Source: Solirubrobacterales bacterium (lineage in GTDB: Bacteria; Actinomycetota; Thermoleophilia; Solirubrobacterales; 70-9). From it: 64,000 nt of DNA. Location: NCBI GenBank assembly GCA_020438295.1, contig JAGQUV010000002.1, positions 33,626 through 97,625 of the forward strand, written 5' to 3'. Shown here one piece after another: positions 25,992-35,346 of this stretch; position 1 is the stretch's first letter; each line of letters opens with the position of its first letter. Both the position numbers and the translations under genes were made by a program. The notes under the pieces are model-generated. The model made no database searches. It saw nothing but the letters and a program-made list of their open reading frames with translations, and was not told where the DNA came from.

Positions 25992-27035
25992 CGCGATCGC
26001 CTCGCGGAGTTCGTTCGCGGCTCGCTCGGGCGAGAAGTTGTTGATGTCGATCCCGGTCGCCATCTCGAACGACGCCCTGGCCTCCAGGGCCGGGGCGATG
26101 TCGAGATGCCAGTGAAAATGCTCCACCCCGCGGGGCGCGGTCTTGACCCAGAGGTTCAACTGGGGCGGACCGCCCAGCACCGACTCGAGCGCGGCGAGCG
26201 CCCGCCCGAGCATCGCGGCGCCGACCGTGTCCCGCTCGAAACTGGGCTCCGGCCGGCGCGGGATCAACCTCATCTCGTAGGCGAAGCGCGAGGCCCAGGG
26301 ACAGACCAGCGCGACCTCGTCGTCGATCGCCACCAGCCGCTCGCCTCGCCGGATCTCCTCGCGCAGCACCTCACCGAGCAGGCTGGACCCGGCGGTCTGC
26401 TCCCGGTAGGAATTGAATCGCTCACGCTCGCGGGCGATCGCCGCCGGAACCAGGTTGAGTGCCCCAAGCTGGGCGTGGCTGTGTTCGACCGTGGCCCCCG
26501 ACGCCGGGCCCTGGTTGAGCACCAGCTGAACGTAGGCCGCTTCGGAGTGGGCCATCATGCGCCTCCGCCAGGCGGAGACCGCCGCCTCGAGCTCGCCCGG
26601 TTCGAGTTCGCCCAGCGAGGCGACGTGGCGGGCCGAGTTGATGATCACCTCGTGGGCGCCGATCGCCGGGCGGGAAACGAACATGTCCGGTTCTCCGCCC
26701 CGGGCCGAAGCCAGCAGCGGATCGGCCGGGCTGGAGAACGCACTGGTCGAGCCTGAATCGTCGTCCCCACCGGAGTCGTCCGGGACGGCGGCCGGGTACA
26801 GGTTGGGCACGGCGCGGGTCCGCCAGCCGGGACCGTCCGGCTCGCCCCCGTCGGGACGATCGGCGTCGAGCTCGGGCGGGGTCTCCGCCTCGGACCCCTC
26901 GCAGAACTGGCAGGAGCCGAGTTCGCCGATCGTCCAGCCGCGCGACTCGAACTGGACCGGGCGACCGGCCCGGCCGGGCGCGATCAGCACCCTGCCGCCG
27001 GTCAGCTGGTCTATCCGGACCTCCGGCCCGCTCAC
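25989..27035 (-). CDS. galT: Galactose-1-phosphate uridylyltransferase family protein
   Basis: A GalT-like HIT-superfamily nucleotidyltransferase, 348 residues, exchanging UMP between sugar phosphates. The zinc-type CxxC is in GSCQFCEG near residue 37. The active-site motif is EHSHAQLGAL (HSH-x-Q in place of HPH-x-Q), and the C-terminal metal/fold motif is EHFHWHLDIAP. An acidic Asp/Ser-rich stretch (SGGDDDSGSTSAF) interrupts the middle. The start is GTG at 27035. No other Leloir genes are present here, so galactose is only one possible substrate. Confidence 0.85.
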   Translation of the reverse strand: MSGPEVRIDQLTGGRVLIAPGRAGRPVQFESRGWTIGELGSCQFCEGSEAETPPELDADRPDGGEPDGPGWRTRAVPNLYPAAVPDDSGGDDDSGSTSAFSSPADPLLASARGGEPDMFVSRPAIGAHEVIINSARHVASLGELEPGELEAAVSAWRRRMMAHSEAAYVQLVLNQGPASGATVEHSHAQLGALNLVPAAIARERERFNSYREQTAGSSLLGEVLREEIRRGERLVAIDDEVALVCPWASRFAYEMRLIPRRPEPSFERDTVGAAMLGRALAALESVLGGPPQLNLWVKTAPRGVEHFHWHLDIAPALEARASFEMATGIDINNFSPERAANELREAIA

Positions 27036-27114
27036 CAGGCCGGCCTCAAGCCAGAGGCCCCGGTTGCGCCGCCCCGCCCATCAGCCGAGGACCCGGGCCG
27101 GCCCAGCCTCGCCG

Positions 27115-27921
27115 CTACCGTGCGTCATCCGGCTTCTCGGGAGTAACGACCGAGTCGATCACCCCGCCGATGCCGTCCTCCTGGAAGGCCGCGATCAGGT
27201 CCATCGGCAGCGGGAAGATCACCGTCGAGTTCTGGTTGCCGCCGATCTCGATCAGGGTCTGCAGGTAGCGCAGCTGGAGCGAGGCCGGGTTGCGGCCGAT
27301 GATCTCGGCCGCCTGGCTCAGCTTCTCGGCCGCCTGGAACTCGCCCTCGGAGTTAATGATCTTGGCCCGGCGTTCACGTTCGGCCTCGGCCTGACGGGCC
27401 ATCGCCCGCTGCATCTGCTCCGGGATCTCGACGTCTTTGATCTCGACCGTGCTCACCTTCACTCCCCAGGGTTCGGTCTGCTCGTCGATGATCTTCTGAA
27501 GCGACGCGTTGAGCCGTTCCCGCTCGGCCAGGATCTCGTCGAGTTCGGCCTTGCCGAGCACCGCCCGGAGCGAGGTCTGCGAGATCTGGGAGGTCGCGAT
27601 CAGGTAGTTCTCCACGTCGGTGACCGCCCGGTTCGCATCGAGTACACGGAAATAACAGACGGCGTTGACCGAAGTCGGCACGTTGTCGCGGGTGATCACC
27701 TCCTGCGGTGGGATGTTCAGGGTGACCGTGCGCAGGTCGAGCTTGACCATGCGGTCGATGAACGGGATCAGCAGGATCAGGCCGGGACCCTTCTGGTCGA
27801 TCAGCCGGCCCAGCCTGAAGATCACCCCGCGTTCGTACTCCCGCAGGATCTTGATCGCCGAGAACAGGACCACCAGGGCAAAGATGGCCAGCATCACCAC
27901 CAGTACGCCGACGACTTCCAT
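27115..27921 (-). CDS. Slipin/stomatin-like SPFH-domain membrane protein
   Basis: A 268-residue membrane scaffold protein. One N-terminal helix ([21 protein letters not shown]) precedes the SPFH domain ([21 protein letters not shown]...[25 protein letters not shown]) and a coiled-coil rich in Glu/Arg/Ala ([17 protein letters not shown]). It overlaps the stop of the NfeD-like gene by one base; slipin/NfeD pairs are a conserved operon linked to membrane microdomains and proteolysis. Confidence 0.92.
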   Translation of the reverse strand: MEVVGVLVVMLAIFALVVLFSAIKILREYERGVIFRLGRLIDQKGPGLILLIPFIDRMVKLDLRTVTLNIPPQEVITRDNVPTSVNAVCYFRVLDANRAVTDVENYLIATSQISQTSLRAVLGKAELDEILAERERLNASLQKIIDEQTEPWGVKVSTVEIKDVEIPEQMQRAMARQAEAERERRAKIINSEGEFQAAEKLSQAAEIIGRNPASLQLRYLQTLIEIGGNQNSTVIFPLPMDLIAAFQEDGIGGVIDSVVTPEKPDDAR

Positions 27922-28574
27922 TACCGATCAACTCCTTCGCTTTCCTGTCTGTTTGCCTTGATGTCTTCAGAAGGGGACTGTTCGGCCCGGCTGACCAGCA
28001 GGGTCAGTCCGCGCACCCCTTCGACCCTGATCCGCTGGCCGAGCCGCACCGGATCGGCCCCTTCGGCGAGCTCGGCCTGCCAGAGCGTGCCGTCCACGAA
28101 GACCTGGCCGGTCGGGTCTACGCTGGCCCGCGCCTCGCCGCTCACGCCGACCAGTTCCTCGGGGCCGTAGCGGACCGGGGAGACCCTGACCCGGGCCGCG
28201 CGCTCGATCACGAACAGCAGCAGCGCCCCGAGCGCGGCGCCGCCGATCACCACGGCGATGATCGAGGTCGGGTCCTCGTCGCGGGGAAAGAGGAATATTC
28301 CGCTGAGCACCAGAGCGACCACGCTGGCGATCGAGAGCGGGCGAAACGCGCCGGAGAAGGCCGCGGCCCCGATGAACAGCGCGATCGAGAGCAGCAGCAG
28401 GCCGGCCCCGACCGCCGAGACCCCGATCTGGACTGCACCGACGATGCCGAGCGCCAGCGAGACCAGCCCGATCAGGCCCGGGAAGATGCCGCCGGGCGTG
28501 GCGGTCTCGGCGCCGATCCCGACCAGGCCGATCGTGATCAGGAAGAAGACGAGTGTCGGGTCGGTTATCTCCAC
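27921..28574 (-). CDS. NfeD-like membrane protein
   Basis: A 217-residue partner of slipins. Five to six hydrophobic segments ([16 protein letters not shown] at the start, then [18 protein letters not shown] and others) are followed by a C-terminal OB-fold domain of ~60 residues ([26 protein letters not shown]...). The ClpP-like protease domain of long NfeD proteins is missing, so this is the short form lacking the protease. The start is GTG at 28574 with a good GAGAAAGAGG ribosome site. The 108-nt gap upstream, before the TlpA-like gene stop, holds nothing I recognise. Confidence 0.85.
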   Translation of the reverse strand: MEITDPTLVFFLITIGLVGIGAETATPGGIFPGLIGLVSLALGIVGAVQIGVSAVGAGLLLLSIALFIGAAAFSGAFRPLSIASVVALVLSGIFLFPRDEDPTSIIAVVIGGAALGALLLFVIERAARVRVSPVRYGPEELVGVSGEARASVDPTGQVFVDGTLWQAELAEGADPVRLGQRIRVEGVRGLTLLVSRAEQSPSEDIKANRQESEGVDR

Positions 28575-28682
28575 GCCTCTTTCTCCACCCTCCGAGCGTA
28601 ACGATCCCGGGGATCCGGCACCGGATCGCAGCGCCGCCGACCCCGGGGCCAGACACCGGACTCAACACGGCCGGCCGGGCGC

Positions 28683-29282
28683 TCAGCCGGATTCGCCGTC
28701 GATCGCGAAGCGCCTGACGTCGGCTTCGAGCTCGGCGCTCGTCGCATAGGGGCCGTGTCTGATGTGGGTCTGGTTTCCTTCGCTGTCGAAGAACGCGGTC
28801 GCCGGAAAGCCCAGGGTCGCTCCCAACGCGGTCGCGATCTCCTTGTCGGGATCGGAATAGCTCGGATAGGGGACCGGGTTCGAATCGAGGAAGGTCATGG
28901 CCGAGTCCCGGTCGTCGTCCGAATCGACACCGATGAAAGCGACCTTTCGGCCGAGCTCGGAGCCAACCTTCTGGAAGTGGGGGAACTCGGCCCGGCAGGG
29001 TCCGCACCAGGAGGCCCAGACGTTGACCACCGCGGGAAAACCGTTGAGCTGTTCGAGCCGCTCCTCGAAGGCCGGCCTGCCTCCGCCGAGCAATTGGTCA
29101 CCCTGGCGGTGGAGGCCGGCCAGCGGCGGCGGCGACCCGTCCAGGAGCTTGGCGTAGTCCGGTGGGGGCGAGCCGGATTCATCCCCGCCGTCACCACCAC
29201 AGCCGGCCACCGCAACGACCGCGGCGCACAGCATTCCGAGGGCGAGATATTTCCCGAATCGGGTGTGAGGCGACCGCGACAT
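28683..29282 (-). CDS. TlpA/ResA-like thioredoxin-fold lipoprotein
   Basis: An extracytoplasmic disulfide oxidoreductase of 199 residues. A lipoprotein signal (LGMLCAAVVAVAGC) is followed by a Gly/Asp/Ser-rich linker. The thioredoxin domain has the active site WASWCGPCRAEFP, and the cis-Pro region is LGFPATAFFDSEGNQ. Such proteins often reduce apocytochromes or other exported proteins; the cytochrome c maturation genes at 34.7-43 kb make that plausible. It is divergent from the helicase gene. The 156-nt gap between them is AT-rich next to this gene (TATTTAATCATTACT just before the ATG), probably its promoter. Confidence 0.9.
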   Translation of the reverse strand: MSRSPHTRFGKYLALGMLCAAVVAVAGCGGDGGDESGSPPPDYAKLLDGSPPPLAGLHRQGDQLLGGGRPAFEERLEQLNGFPAVVNVWASWCGPCRAEFPHFQKVGSELGRKVAFIGVDSDDDRDSAMTFLDSNPVPYPSYSDPDKEIATALGATLGFPATAFFDSEGNQTHIRHGPYATSAELEADVRRFAIDGESG

Positions 29283-29438
29283 GCCAGTAATGATTAAATA
29301 CAGACGTTCGATCCGCCGTGTGGCGGTTCGCGGAGGTAGCCGGTGGCCGACCCGTCCTGTCGCCGCCGGAGATCTTCATCCATCCACCCGTCCGGGCGGA
29401 ACCTGGTTCAAGGGGCCCGGACTACCTGCGAAGGCTAA

Positions 29439-32153
29439 TTGGCCACAAGTACAGCAACGCCCGCCACAGAGGCGGTTCCTTCAGCAACAGACATCAAACG
29501 CGCCGAACGGTTCGCGCGGGAGCCGCTCCTGCTCAACGGGGACGGACCCGAGTCGCTGGTCCCCGGCACGGCCCGCCGCCGGGCCCTTGACATGGCGCTC
29601 GCCGAGATCGAGGCCGGGGCGGAAGAACCGTCGATCGAGTGGCGCCGGAACTTCTCCCTGCTGCTCGGCCTCGAGCGGCTGATCGGCGAGGAGCCGCCCA
29701 CCCTGCGCGACGGGGCCGAGCTGAACCCCCACCAGATCGATGCGCTGTCGGGCACCCTGACCGAGCTGCTGGCCGAGCAGCAGGTCGCGGCGACCGGGGA
29801 CGACGACGCGCTGGCCGGGCTCGGATCCGAAGACGGCGCGACCCGGGTCGCAGCCGACGACGAGGCCACAGGTCGGCCGGACGACGACTCCGACTACTCG
29901 GCCGGCGAACGGGTCGACGACGACACCGATGAGGAAGAGGTCGAAGGCGAAGCCGACGAGAACGAGATCGACGACGAGGCCGGCGAGCAAGCGACGGATC
30001 AGACCGACGAAGAGGTCGACGAAGATGAAGAGCCGGTCGACTGGGTCGATGTCGGTGGCGAAGAAGACGAAGAGCAGGCGCCCCAGTCGGACTCGGACGA
30101 TCCCGGGGCCGAGCGCCGGTTCTGGTTCGAACATGCGACCGGGGCCGGAAAGACCGTCGCCGCGGTCGGCTTCATCGAGGCGACCCGGACCGGCGGCGTG
30201 CTGATCCTCACCCACCGCCGCAACCTGGTCGACCAGTTCATCGGCGAGATCTCCGACCGCGGCTACCGCGAGCGCCTGCGCCCGCCGCTGTTGGACGGGC
30301 GCGACGAAGCCGACGGCCCGGTCACGGTCGAGACCTACCAGTGGTTCGTACGCAACGCCAAACGCATCTCGAACGCCTACACGGTGGTGATCTGCGACGA
30401 GGCACACACCGCGCTCGGCGAGAAGACCAGCGCCTGCATCCGGGCCTGGACCGGACCGATCTTCGTCGGCATGACCGCCACCGGGGCACTGATCGCCCGC
30501 CACGTGGCCGACCTGTTCCCGACCCAGACTTCGCGCTTCGACCTGGCCCAGGCCGCCCGGCGGGGCGTGATCGCGCCGCTGCGCTGTCTTCGCATACCAC
30601 CCGGGCCGGGGGTCAGGACGATCGCCAAGGTGCCGCTGCGCAAGGGCGAGGTCGACCAGGACTTCGACCAGGAGGAGCTGGCCAAGTTGCTCGACCAGGC
30701 CCCGTTCAACCTGGCGATCGCCGACCTGTACAAGTCCCGCTTCCGCAAGGCTCCCGGCGTGCTGTACACGGCAGGCGTCCAGCACGCGAGGAACGTCGCC
30801 GCGGCGTTCCAGGAGCTCGGGATCAACGCCCAGGCCGTCTCGGGCGAGACGCCGAAACGGGAGTTGACCGAGACCCTGGCCGCTTTCGAACGCGGCGAGG
30901 TGGACGTGTTGTGCAACGCGATGCTGCTGGCCGAGGGCTGGAACTCGCCGCGGGCGACCATCTGCATGCATCTGGCCCCGACCGCGTCGAAGCGGGTCTA
31001 CCAGCAGCGGGTCGGGCGGGTGACCCGCCGGGCCCCGGGCAAGGAGGCCGGACTGGTGATCGACTTCGTCCACCCGGCGACCACCCACGACGAGTCGATC
31101 GTCACCCTGCACAGCCTGCTCGACCGGGACGTGTACCGCGGCGGCGCGATCGTGGTCGGACCGGTGCGCCGGGGTCGCGGGCGCAAGGTCAGGGTCGAGC
31201 GCCGGATCGTGCCGGTGTCGGACGATCCGCAGCGCCGGATCGAAGTGCTCGAGCGCGACATCTGGCGGATCGCGGTCGAGAACCTCGACTACGCCGAGCA
31301 GCATGTATGGGCCGCCCTGGCCGGTGCCCGGGTGACCACGCAGGGATGGCGGAGGGCCAAGGCCATGCTCCAGCACGACCGGACCCGGGACCTGCGCCGC
31401 CGCTACCTGCTGACCTGCGTCCAGCGCAACCGAAACGCGCAGCTACGGGTCAAGGCACTGGGCGAGATCGCCAACCTGAAAGACCCCGAGGCATTCGACG
31501 ACGCGATCGACATCGTCGGCACCTGGAGCCGGGAAGACAAGCGGGCCGGGACCAAGGTCCTGCTCCAGGCCTTGGTCGACAAGCGGATCGGTCGCCGCGA
31601 CCAGGCCCAGGCCTGGGTCTGGCGCCTGGCCTCCTACACCCGTGAGCTGCACGAGGAGTACGCGGTCCAGCGCTGGCCCGAGACCAAGCGGCTGCTCGGC
31701 CTGCTGGTCAACTCGGCCGGCCGGGCGCACGGCAAAAACGCCCGCCGGCTGGTCCAGTCGGCCCGCAAGCAGGACCGCCGCCTGGCGGTTTCGCTGCTGG
31801 CCGCGGCGGTCGCCCACACGCCGGAGGGCGAGGAGGTCCTCCGGGGCGCCCGCATGCGGATGGCCAGGAAGCCGTCGGCCGTGGCCCGCGAGCTGCTCCG
31901 CAACTTCCCCAAGGGCGGCAAGAAGCGCCGCCGCAAGAAGAAGAAAAAGGGTGCTGGACCGAACGGCGCCAACGGCGACGAGAACGGCATCGGCGGTCCC
32001 GATCAGGCCGACGGCACGGCAGACAATCCGGAGACGCAGGACCGGCAGACACAAGACCGGGCCGACGGCGGACCAGGGGACCGCAACGGAAGCGTGGCCC
32101 GGGCCGCCGCCTCACCGGACGAAGGTTCCGGCGACGAAGCCTCAGACGCCTGA
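29439..32153 (+). CDS. Superfamily 2 DEAD/DEAH helicase with long acidic insert and basic C-terminus
   Basis: A 904-residue SF2 helicase. Residues ~93-112 (GAELNPHQIDALSGTLTELL) look like the start of RecA domain 1, where the Q-motif-like helix lies. Walker A (HATGAGKTVAAVGF, ~232-245) comes only after residues ~115-225, which are low-complexity and strongly acidic (for example DTDEEEVEGEADENEIDDE). Motif II is ICDEAHTAL (~320), motif III is GMTATG, and RecA domain 2 ends in the arginine-finger motif VYQQRVGRVTRRAPGKE. After ~570 there is a helical region of ~250 residues unknown to me, then a lysine/arginine cluster (GKKRRRKKKKKG) and a low-complexity Asp/Gln/Thr tail. The start is TTG at 29439 with GAAGG 5 nt upstream. 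A nucleic-acid translocase role is likely; the pathway is unknown. Confidence 0.82.
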   Translation: MATSTATPATEAVPSATDIKRAERFAREPLLLNGDGPESLVPGTARRRALDMALAEIEAGAEEPSIEWRRNFSLLLGLERLIGEEPPTLRDGAELNPHQIDALSGTLTELLAEQQVAATGDDDALAGLGSEDGATRVAADDEATGRPDDDSDYSAGERVDDDTDEEEVEGEADENEIDDEAGEQATDQTDEEVDEDEEPVDWVDVGGEEDEEQAPQSDSDDPGAERRFWFEHATGAGKTVAAVGFIEATRTGGVLILTHRRNLVDQFIGEISDRGYRERLRPPLLDGRDEADGPVTVETYQWFVRNAKRISNAYTVVICDEAHTALGEKTSACIRAWTGPIFVGMTATGALIARHVADLFPTQTSRFDLAQAARRGVIAPLRCLRIPPGPGVRTIAKVPLRKGEVDQDFDQEELAKLLDQAPFNLAIADLYKSRFRKAPGVLYTAGVQHARNVAAAFQELGINAQAVSGETPKRELTETLAAFERGEVDVLCNAMLLAEGWNSPRATICMHLAPTASKRVYQQRVGRVTRRAPGKEAGLVIDFVHPATTHDESIVTLHSLLDRDVYRGGAIVVGPVRRGRGRKVRVERRIVPVSDDPQRRIEVLERDIWRIAVENLDYAEQHVWAALAGARVTTQGWRRAKAMLQHDRTRDLRRRYLLTCVQRNRNAQLRVKALGEIANLKDPEAFDDAIDIVGTWSREDKRAGTKVLLQALVDKRIGRRDQAQAWVWRLASYTRELHEEYAVQRWPETKRLLGLLVNSAGRAHGKNARRLVQSARKQDRRLAVSLLAAAVAHTPEGEEVLRGARMRMARKPSAVARELLRNFPKGGKKRRRKKKKKGAGPNGANGDENGIGGPDQADGTADNPETQDRQTQDRADGGPGDRNGSVARAAASPDEGSGDEASDA

Positions 32154-32157
32154 TCGG

Positions 32158-32196
32158 CCGGGTCAGGCCCGGTGCGGCAGGCCGGCGGGGCCCGGC
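32158..32196. terminator. Two adjacent hairpins between convergent helicase and DUF3089 genes
   Basis: One stem is CCGGG/CCCGG (32158-32162 and 32168-32172, 5-nt loop) and the second is GCCGG/CCGGC (32181-32185 and 32192-32196, 6-nt loop). They lie back to back between the two stops, one just after each gene. They lack T-runs. Confidence 0.4.
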
Positions 32197-33402
32197 TTAC
32201 CGGTTCCGCCCGGCCTTCTTCCTTTTGTTCCGCTTCTGCTTGTTGAGCTTCTTCGCCCAGGCCTTGCTCTGCTTGCCGACCAGCTTGACCAGATTGCCCA
32301 GGGCGATATTGGCGTCGAGCAGGTGGAGCCCCCAGGTGGCGTCCGGAATCGCGTTGAGCTGCGGTGAACCGGGCAGGGCCGTCACCTGCAGGACGTTGGC
32401 GCCATCGGCGGACGAACACCCGGCCTTGTAGGCCCCCTGGTACTCGACCCAGGGTGTACCGGCCTCGGTCTGCGGGTTTCCGATCAGTGAAGTGGCCAGC
32501 CCGATCGTCGTCCCCGGAGCGAACGGCTCGCTGGGGTAAACCGATGTGAGCTTGGCGGCGCCACCGTTCAGCGCGGCCGGATTCGAGCACAGGACCTTTT
32601 CCTTGTCCGGATCGCCGCCGAACAGCTCGCTGCCTCCGGCCCGCCCGAACAGCGACCCTTCGGGTACCGGCGCGTTGAACGCAGAGAAGCCGACCACGCA
32701 GCTCAGCTGCTTTTTCGACTCGCAGGGGCGGATGTTGCGGAAGTCGCCCGCCCTCCTGCGCTTCCTCTCGCTGGTCCTGCCCTTGGGGACCAGCACGTTT
32801 CCCCCTAGCAGCAGCGCCGAGACCATCCGCTTGCGCAGGTTGGGCCTGGGGTCGACCTTCTCGCTGATCAGTGCGCGTAGCACGGCCGTGCCCTGCGAGT
32901 GGCTGATGAAGACGACCCCTCGGCCCCTGTTGTACCTGTCCAGGTATGTCTTCCAGGCCCTGACCACGTCGCCGTATCCGAGCCTGCTCTGCTCCACCGT
33001 GATCGGGTTGCCGCTCAAGAGCCGGGCCAGCGTGATCTGACGGTACATCGGAGCGAAGACCCGGCAGTGCTGCGAATAACGGGCGGCCTGGTAGAGCGCG
33101 ATCGATAGCTCCTCGGGATCGGCGACGAGGTCCGAGTTCGCGCCGGGATCGTCACTTACGGTCGGGTAGACGTAGAAGCAGTCAATCCCGGGCGTGGGAT
33201 CGGCCTTGACCTTCTCGGTCCCGATCGGGGTCCCCGAGGGATCGGCCAGCGTCGTCTTCAGCCCCGGTTCGCAGGGATTGTCGGCCTTCCCCGGCTTGCA
33301 TAGCCAGACCGTTTTCTGGCCCGCGCTCGCCGCGCCGGCGAGCGCGGACACCCCCAAAGCTCCCAGAACCAGCCCCAGCAGCACCGCCTTGAAGACCTTC
33401 AC
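32197..33402 (-). CDS. Secreted DUF3089 alpha/beta-hydrolase-like protein
   Basis: A 401-residue exported protein of the DUF3089 family. A signal peptide (residues 1-27, ending GAASAG) precedes QKTVWLCKPGKADNPC, a family mark, and then IDCFYVYPTVSDDP. A nucleophile-elbow-like sequence FISHSQGTAVLRALI contains the probable catalytic Ser. The last 26 residues are strongly basic (KKLNKQKRNKRKKAGRNR), which is unusual in the family and may bind wall polymers. The start is GTG with a good GGGAGGGATT ribosome site. The substrate is unknown. Confidence 0.82.
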   Translation of the reverse strand: MKVFKAVLLGLVLGALGVSALAGAASAGQKTVWLCKPGKADNPCEPGLKTTLADPSGTPIGTEKVKADPTPGIDCFYVYPTVSDDPGANSDLVADPEELSIALYQAARYSQHCRVFAPMYRQITLARLLSGNPITVEQSRLGYGDVVRAWKTYLDRYNRGRGVVFISHSQGTAVLRALISEKVDPRPNLRKRMVSALLLGGNVLVPKGRTSERKRRRAGDFRNIRPCESKKQLSCVVGFSAFNAPVPEGSLFGRAGGSELFGGDPDKEKVLCSNPAALNGGAAKLTSVYPSEPFAPGTTIGLATSLIGNPQTEAGTPWVEYQGAYKAGCSSADGANVLQVTALPGSPQLNAIPDATWGLHLLDANIALGNLVKLVGKQSKAWAKKLNKQKRNKRKKAGRNR

Positions 33403-33457
33403 GTCAATCCCTCCCGCATTCTCGCCTACCGAACGGTGCGACTGATAGCAGCCCTTC

Positions 33458-34645
33458 CTAGCGCAGCGCGCGGCAGACGGCGGCGACCTGGGCCCGGCGG
33501 ATGCGGGCCGTGGCCGGCGTCTTTCCCAGGGAGGGAGCGGACTGGGCGCTGGCTACGAAGGCGATCGAACGCTTTCCGTCAGCGGTCGAGGCCGCGAAGG
33601 CCCGGTATCCCGGAAACGATCCGGTGTGCCCGAAGACCGTGCCGCAGTGGGTGCGGTAGCGAAACAGGCCGAGACCGGCGACGTTTACGCCCGGACCGGG
33701 CGGATCCGACTCTCCGGCGACCCACTCCCGCTGCTTTCCGGTCACCTTGCTGCCGAACAGCTTTCCGCCGACGTAGCTGCGGAAGAAACGACCGAGGTCG
33801 GGCAGGGTCGAGACGATCCCGCCCGAGGCCCACGCACCGGCCGGGTTGAGGAACTCGCTGATGTCGGTCGGCGGCTGTCCGGGGACAACGTCGTAGCCGT
33901 GCATGAAGGGATGCGGCATCGCCACCGTCTTCGGCAGGACAGTCGACTTGAGTTTGGCCAACCGGCCCATGCGGCGCTTGACCAACCGTTCGTAGGGAAT
34001 CCCGGTCACCCTCTCGGCCATCAGGCCGGCCACGAAGTTGTCGGTGTCGGAGTACTTGTAGCGGGAGCCGGGTTTGAACTCGAGCGGCTCGTCCTTGACG
34101 AAGCTCACCACCTCGCGCGGCCCGATGTATCCGGCCGGATCGGCCTGGATATGGTCGATGAACTCCTGGTTCTTTATGTAGTCCGCGAGACCCCCAGTGT
34201 GCTGCAGGACATCTCCCAGGGTCACCTGCTTCGCGTTTGGCAGCAGTCCGGGCAGGAGCTCGCCGATCGTGTCCCCCAGTCGCAGCTTGCCGCTCGAGAC
34301 CAGCCGCAGGGCGATCGCCCCGTTGAAGGCCTTGGCCACGCTGGCGATCCTGACCTGAAGCTTGCGCCCGGGCAGCCTCCCCGTTGCCACGTCGGCCACT
34401 CCACGCCGGAAGTATTCGGACTTGCCGTTCCGGTTGATCAGGACCGACATCCCGGGGGGTGCGTCGGGGGCGGCCATGACCGCATCGAGGGCCCGGTTCA
34501 GGTCGGACCTGGTGCCTTTGGCCGAGGCACCGGCCGACTCCGGACGACTCGCGTCCCCGGCGAAAGCCGAGCCGATCCCGGTCACGAGCGCGACCAGCAG
34601 CGTCGCGGCCACGAGTGCCGCTTTCCCCTTTTTCGGTGAAGGCAT
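33458..34645 (-). CDS. Secreted serine hydrolase of the beta-lactamase/D-Ala-D-Ala carboxypeptidase (class C) family
   Basis: A 395-residue exported serine hydrolase. The signal peptide core is AALVAATLLVALVTGIGSAFA. The active site Ser-x-x-Lys is in IASVAKAFNGA, and the second motif is YKYSDTDNFVAG (Tyr-Ser-Asp, where many members have Tyr-x-Asn). The third motif is in the C-terminal part near GTVFGHTGSFPGYRAF (HTG). Length and order fit PF00144 proteins that act on peptidoglycan stems or on esters; penicillin hydrolysis cannot be claimed. TAGGAT lies 6 nt before the ATG. Confidence 0.88.
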   Translation of the reverse strand: MPSPKKGKAALVAATLLVALVTGIGSAFAGDASRPESAGASAKGTRSDLNRALDAVMAAPDAPPGMSVLINRNGKSEYFRRGVADVATGRLPGRKLQVRIASVAKAFNGAIALRLVSSGKLRLGDTIGELLPGLLPNAKQVTLGDVLQHTGGLADYIKNQEFIDHIQADPAGYIGPREVVSFVKDEPLEFKPGSRYKYSDTDNFVAGLMAERVTGIPYERLVKRRMGRLAKLKSTVLPKTVAMPHPFMHGYDVVPGQPPTDISEFLNPAGAWASGGIVSTLPDLGRFFRSYVGGKLFGSKVTGKQREWVAGESDPPGPGVNVAGLGLFRYRTHCGTVFGHTGSFPGYRAFAASTADGKRSIAFVASAQSAPSLGKTPATARIRRAQVAAVCRALR

Positions 34646-34651
34646 CGCAGA

Positions 34652-34657
34652 ATCCTA
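34652..34657 (-). promoter_or_regulatory. Putative -10 element of the serine hydrolase gene (TAGGAT)
   Basis: TAGGAT on the minus strand lies 6 nt before the ATG at 34645 with no ribosome site between. Confidence 0.4.
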
Positions 34658-34688
34658 GCGCGGGAAATCCTCTGGACCGGGGGTCGGG

Positions 34689-35321
34689 CTACAACCTCGG
34701 CCGGTAGGCGGTCAGAGCCCTCTCGTTTGCCTTGAGCCAGGCCGCCGGTCGTTTCCATTCCGGCATCGCCCTGGTCAGGGCCGCCCAGAAGGCGCGCGAG
34801 TGGTTGTGATGTTCGATATGGACCAGCTCGTGGATAACCACGTAGCGCAGCGCCTCGCCGGGCCCGATCACCAGTCGCCAGTTGAACGACAACGTGCCGG
34901 AGGTGGAGCAGGAGCCCCAGCGGGTCTTCTGGTCGCGAATCGAGACCTTTCCCGGGGCCAGACCGAGACGGTTCGCCTCGACCTCGACCTCGGACTCGAT
35001 CCGCCGGCGGGCCTCGCGCCGGTACCAGCGGTCGATCGCCGCCAGGCACTGCTTCTTGCGCCGCCCGCCGACCAGCAGCGAAGCGGTGCCCTCGGCCGCT
35101 CCTCCCGCCCCGAAGGAAACCTGTCCGGGCCCTTCCGGGTGCTCCGGATCAAACAGCCGGCCCTCCGGGGCCGAGTCGAACGAAGCGGCGACTACCCGGC
35201 TGCGGGCGGGGCGCGACCGGACCGGCTCGGTGATCCTGGCAACCGCGCGCTCGGCGCCGGTTCGCTCGACCGGGATCGCCCTGCCGTCAAGCCAGACCAC
35301 GCCCCTTCGTCCCAGGTCCAT
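34689..35321 (-). CDS. YgjP-like zinc metallopeptidase (DUF45/WLM family)
   Basis: A 210-residue cytoplasmic protein. The zinc motif is VIHELVHIEHHNHSRAFW (HExxH with a third His), preceded by the family sequence KTRWGSCSTSGTLSFNWRL. Its role is uncertain; relatives are linked to SprT-like proteases. An upstream ATG at 35369 would overlap birA, while the ATG at 35321 has a GGGGGGAC ribosome site, so it is chosen. It is the last gene of the ccm-hem series, 26 nt after birA. Confidence 0.87.
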   Translation of the reverse strand: MDLGRRGVVWLDGRAIPVERTGAERAVARITEPVRSRPARSRVVAASFDSAPEGRLFDPEHPEGPGQVSFGAGGAAEGTASLLVGGRRKKQCLAAIDRWYRREARRRIESEVEVEANRLGLAPGKVSIRDQKTRWGSCSTSGTLSFNWRLVIGPGEALRYVVIHELVHIEHHNHSRAFWAALTRAMPEWKRPAAWLKANERALTAYRPRL

Positions 35322-35346
35322 CGTCCCCCCGGCGCCGGGGACCGGT

